Source: Branchipolynoe longqiensis (Eukaryota; Annelida; Polychaeta; Phyllodocida; Polynoidae). Taken from it: a DNA stretch of 64,000 nucleotides. Location: positions 88,703,726 through 88,767,725 of the forward strand of contig CM059187.1 of NCBI GenBank assembly GCA_030323885.1, in the 5' to 3' direction. The translations under genes and the position numbers were made by a program. The notes under the pieces are model-generated. The model worked only from the letters and a program-made list of their open reading frames with translations. It made no database searches and had not been told where the DNA came from. Below, one piece after another: positions 63,888 to 64,000 of the stretch (positions within the stretch are counted from its first letter, which is position 1; each line of letters opens with the position of its first letter).

Positions 63888-64000
63888 CTGTAAAACCTCT
63901 CTAACCGACCACCTCTACAGATCGACCACTCCCCTATATCGATCGCTTTATTTGGGTCCCAACAATACCATTGTAACCATATTCTAACTCCCTAAACCAA
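63888..64000. mobile_element. P1 MITE running off the window
   Basis: TGTAAAACCTCTCTAACCGA through CAACAATACCATTGTAACC matches P1. The right end lies outside. Confidence 0.8.

Overview
The window is animal nuclear DNA from a repeat-rich genome. I see no bacterial operons and no ribosome binding sites. It carries CR1-type and other LINE fragments, tRNA-derived SINEs, PIF/Harbinger-like, TTAA-target and pogo-like MITEs, solo LTRs and many tandem arrays. A marine invertebrate is my best guess, but I cannot name the species. The only convincing piece of a host gene is one first exon on the minus strand (21399-21518): a signal peptide followed by what may be the start of a FAS1 (fasciclin) domain. 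Almost everything else is mobile or tandem-repeat DNA.

Layout. 0-6 kb: the end of a Harbinger-like MITE, a 5'-truncated CR1 LINE with an intact RT, a second MITE, a SINE, and a solo LTR nested in a TTAA MITE. 6-14.2 kb: a GA-rich array, MITEs, SINEs, an internally deleted LINE, a 42-bp minisatellite, and an LTR nested in a SINE. 14-21 kb: pogo-like MITEs, a degraded LINE 3' end, and stretches of plain AT-rich DNA. 21-26 kb: the host exon and its promoter, then SINEs and a second deleted LINE. 26-38 kb: a 12-bp AT array, several Harbinger-like MITEs, and a 1.9-kb terminal-inverted-repeat element holding a LINE tail and another MITE. 38-50 kb: mostly SINEs and MITEs. 50-53.4 kb: a pyrimidine-rich array born inside a SINE, then a GT-rich array. 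53.5-59.2 kb, minus strand: LINE ORF2 (endonuclease plus the start of RT), satellite DNA, then a LINE ORF1 that ends in a NADAR domain. 59.9-64 kb: MITEs, a CCTCCCGT array, a third solo LTR, and a pogo-like MITE running off the end.

The most unusual object is the minus-strand LINE ORF1 at 57907-59116. It has a coiled coil, an L1-ORF1p-like RNA-binding region, and a C-terminal YbiA/NADAR domain. NADAR enzymes are known to act on ADP-ribose conjugates, including ADP-ribosylated guanine. A retrotransposon ORF1p carrying one suggests an element-encoded counter to host ADP-ribosylation; that function is inference. This copy is broken by a frameshift.

For reference in the entries: SINE-1 is the commonest SINE (tRNA-like head, then a conserved body with a GATAATGTGACTGAGTGGGA core and an ATGTTGCCAGGACGTAAAAC end). 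SINE-2 has a tRNA-like head reading GGCCGAGTGGTTAGAGTG. SINE-3 has a head reading GTGTAATGGTTAGCACAC. K is a ~345-bp TTAA-target MITE. H elements are Harbinger-like MITEs. P1 and P2 are pogo-like MITEs. F, G, R, Q, T, U, E and M are other dispersed repeats defined where they first occur.
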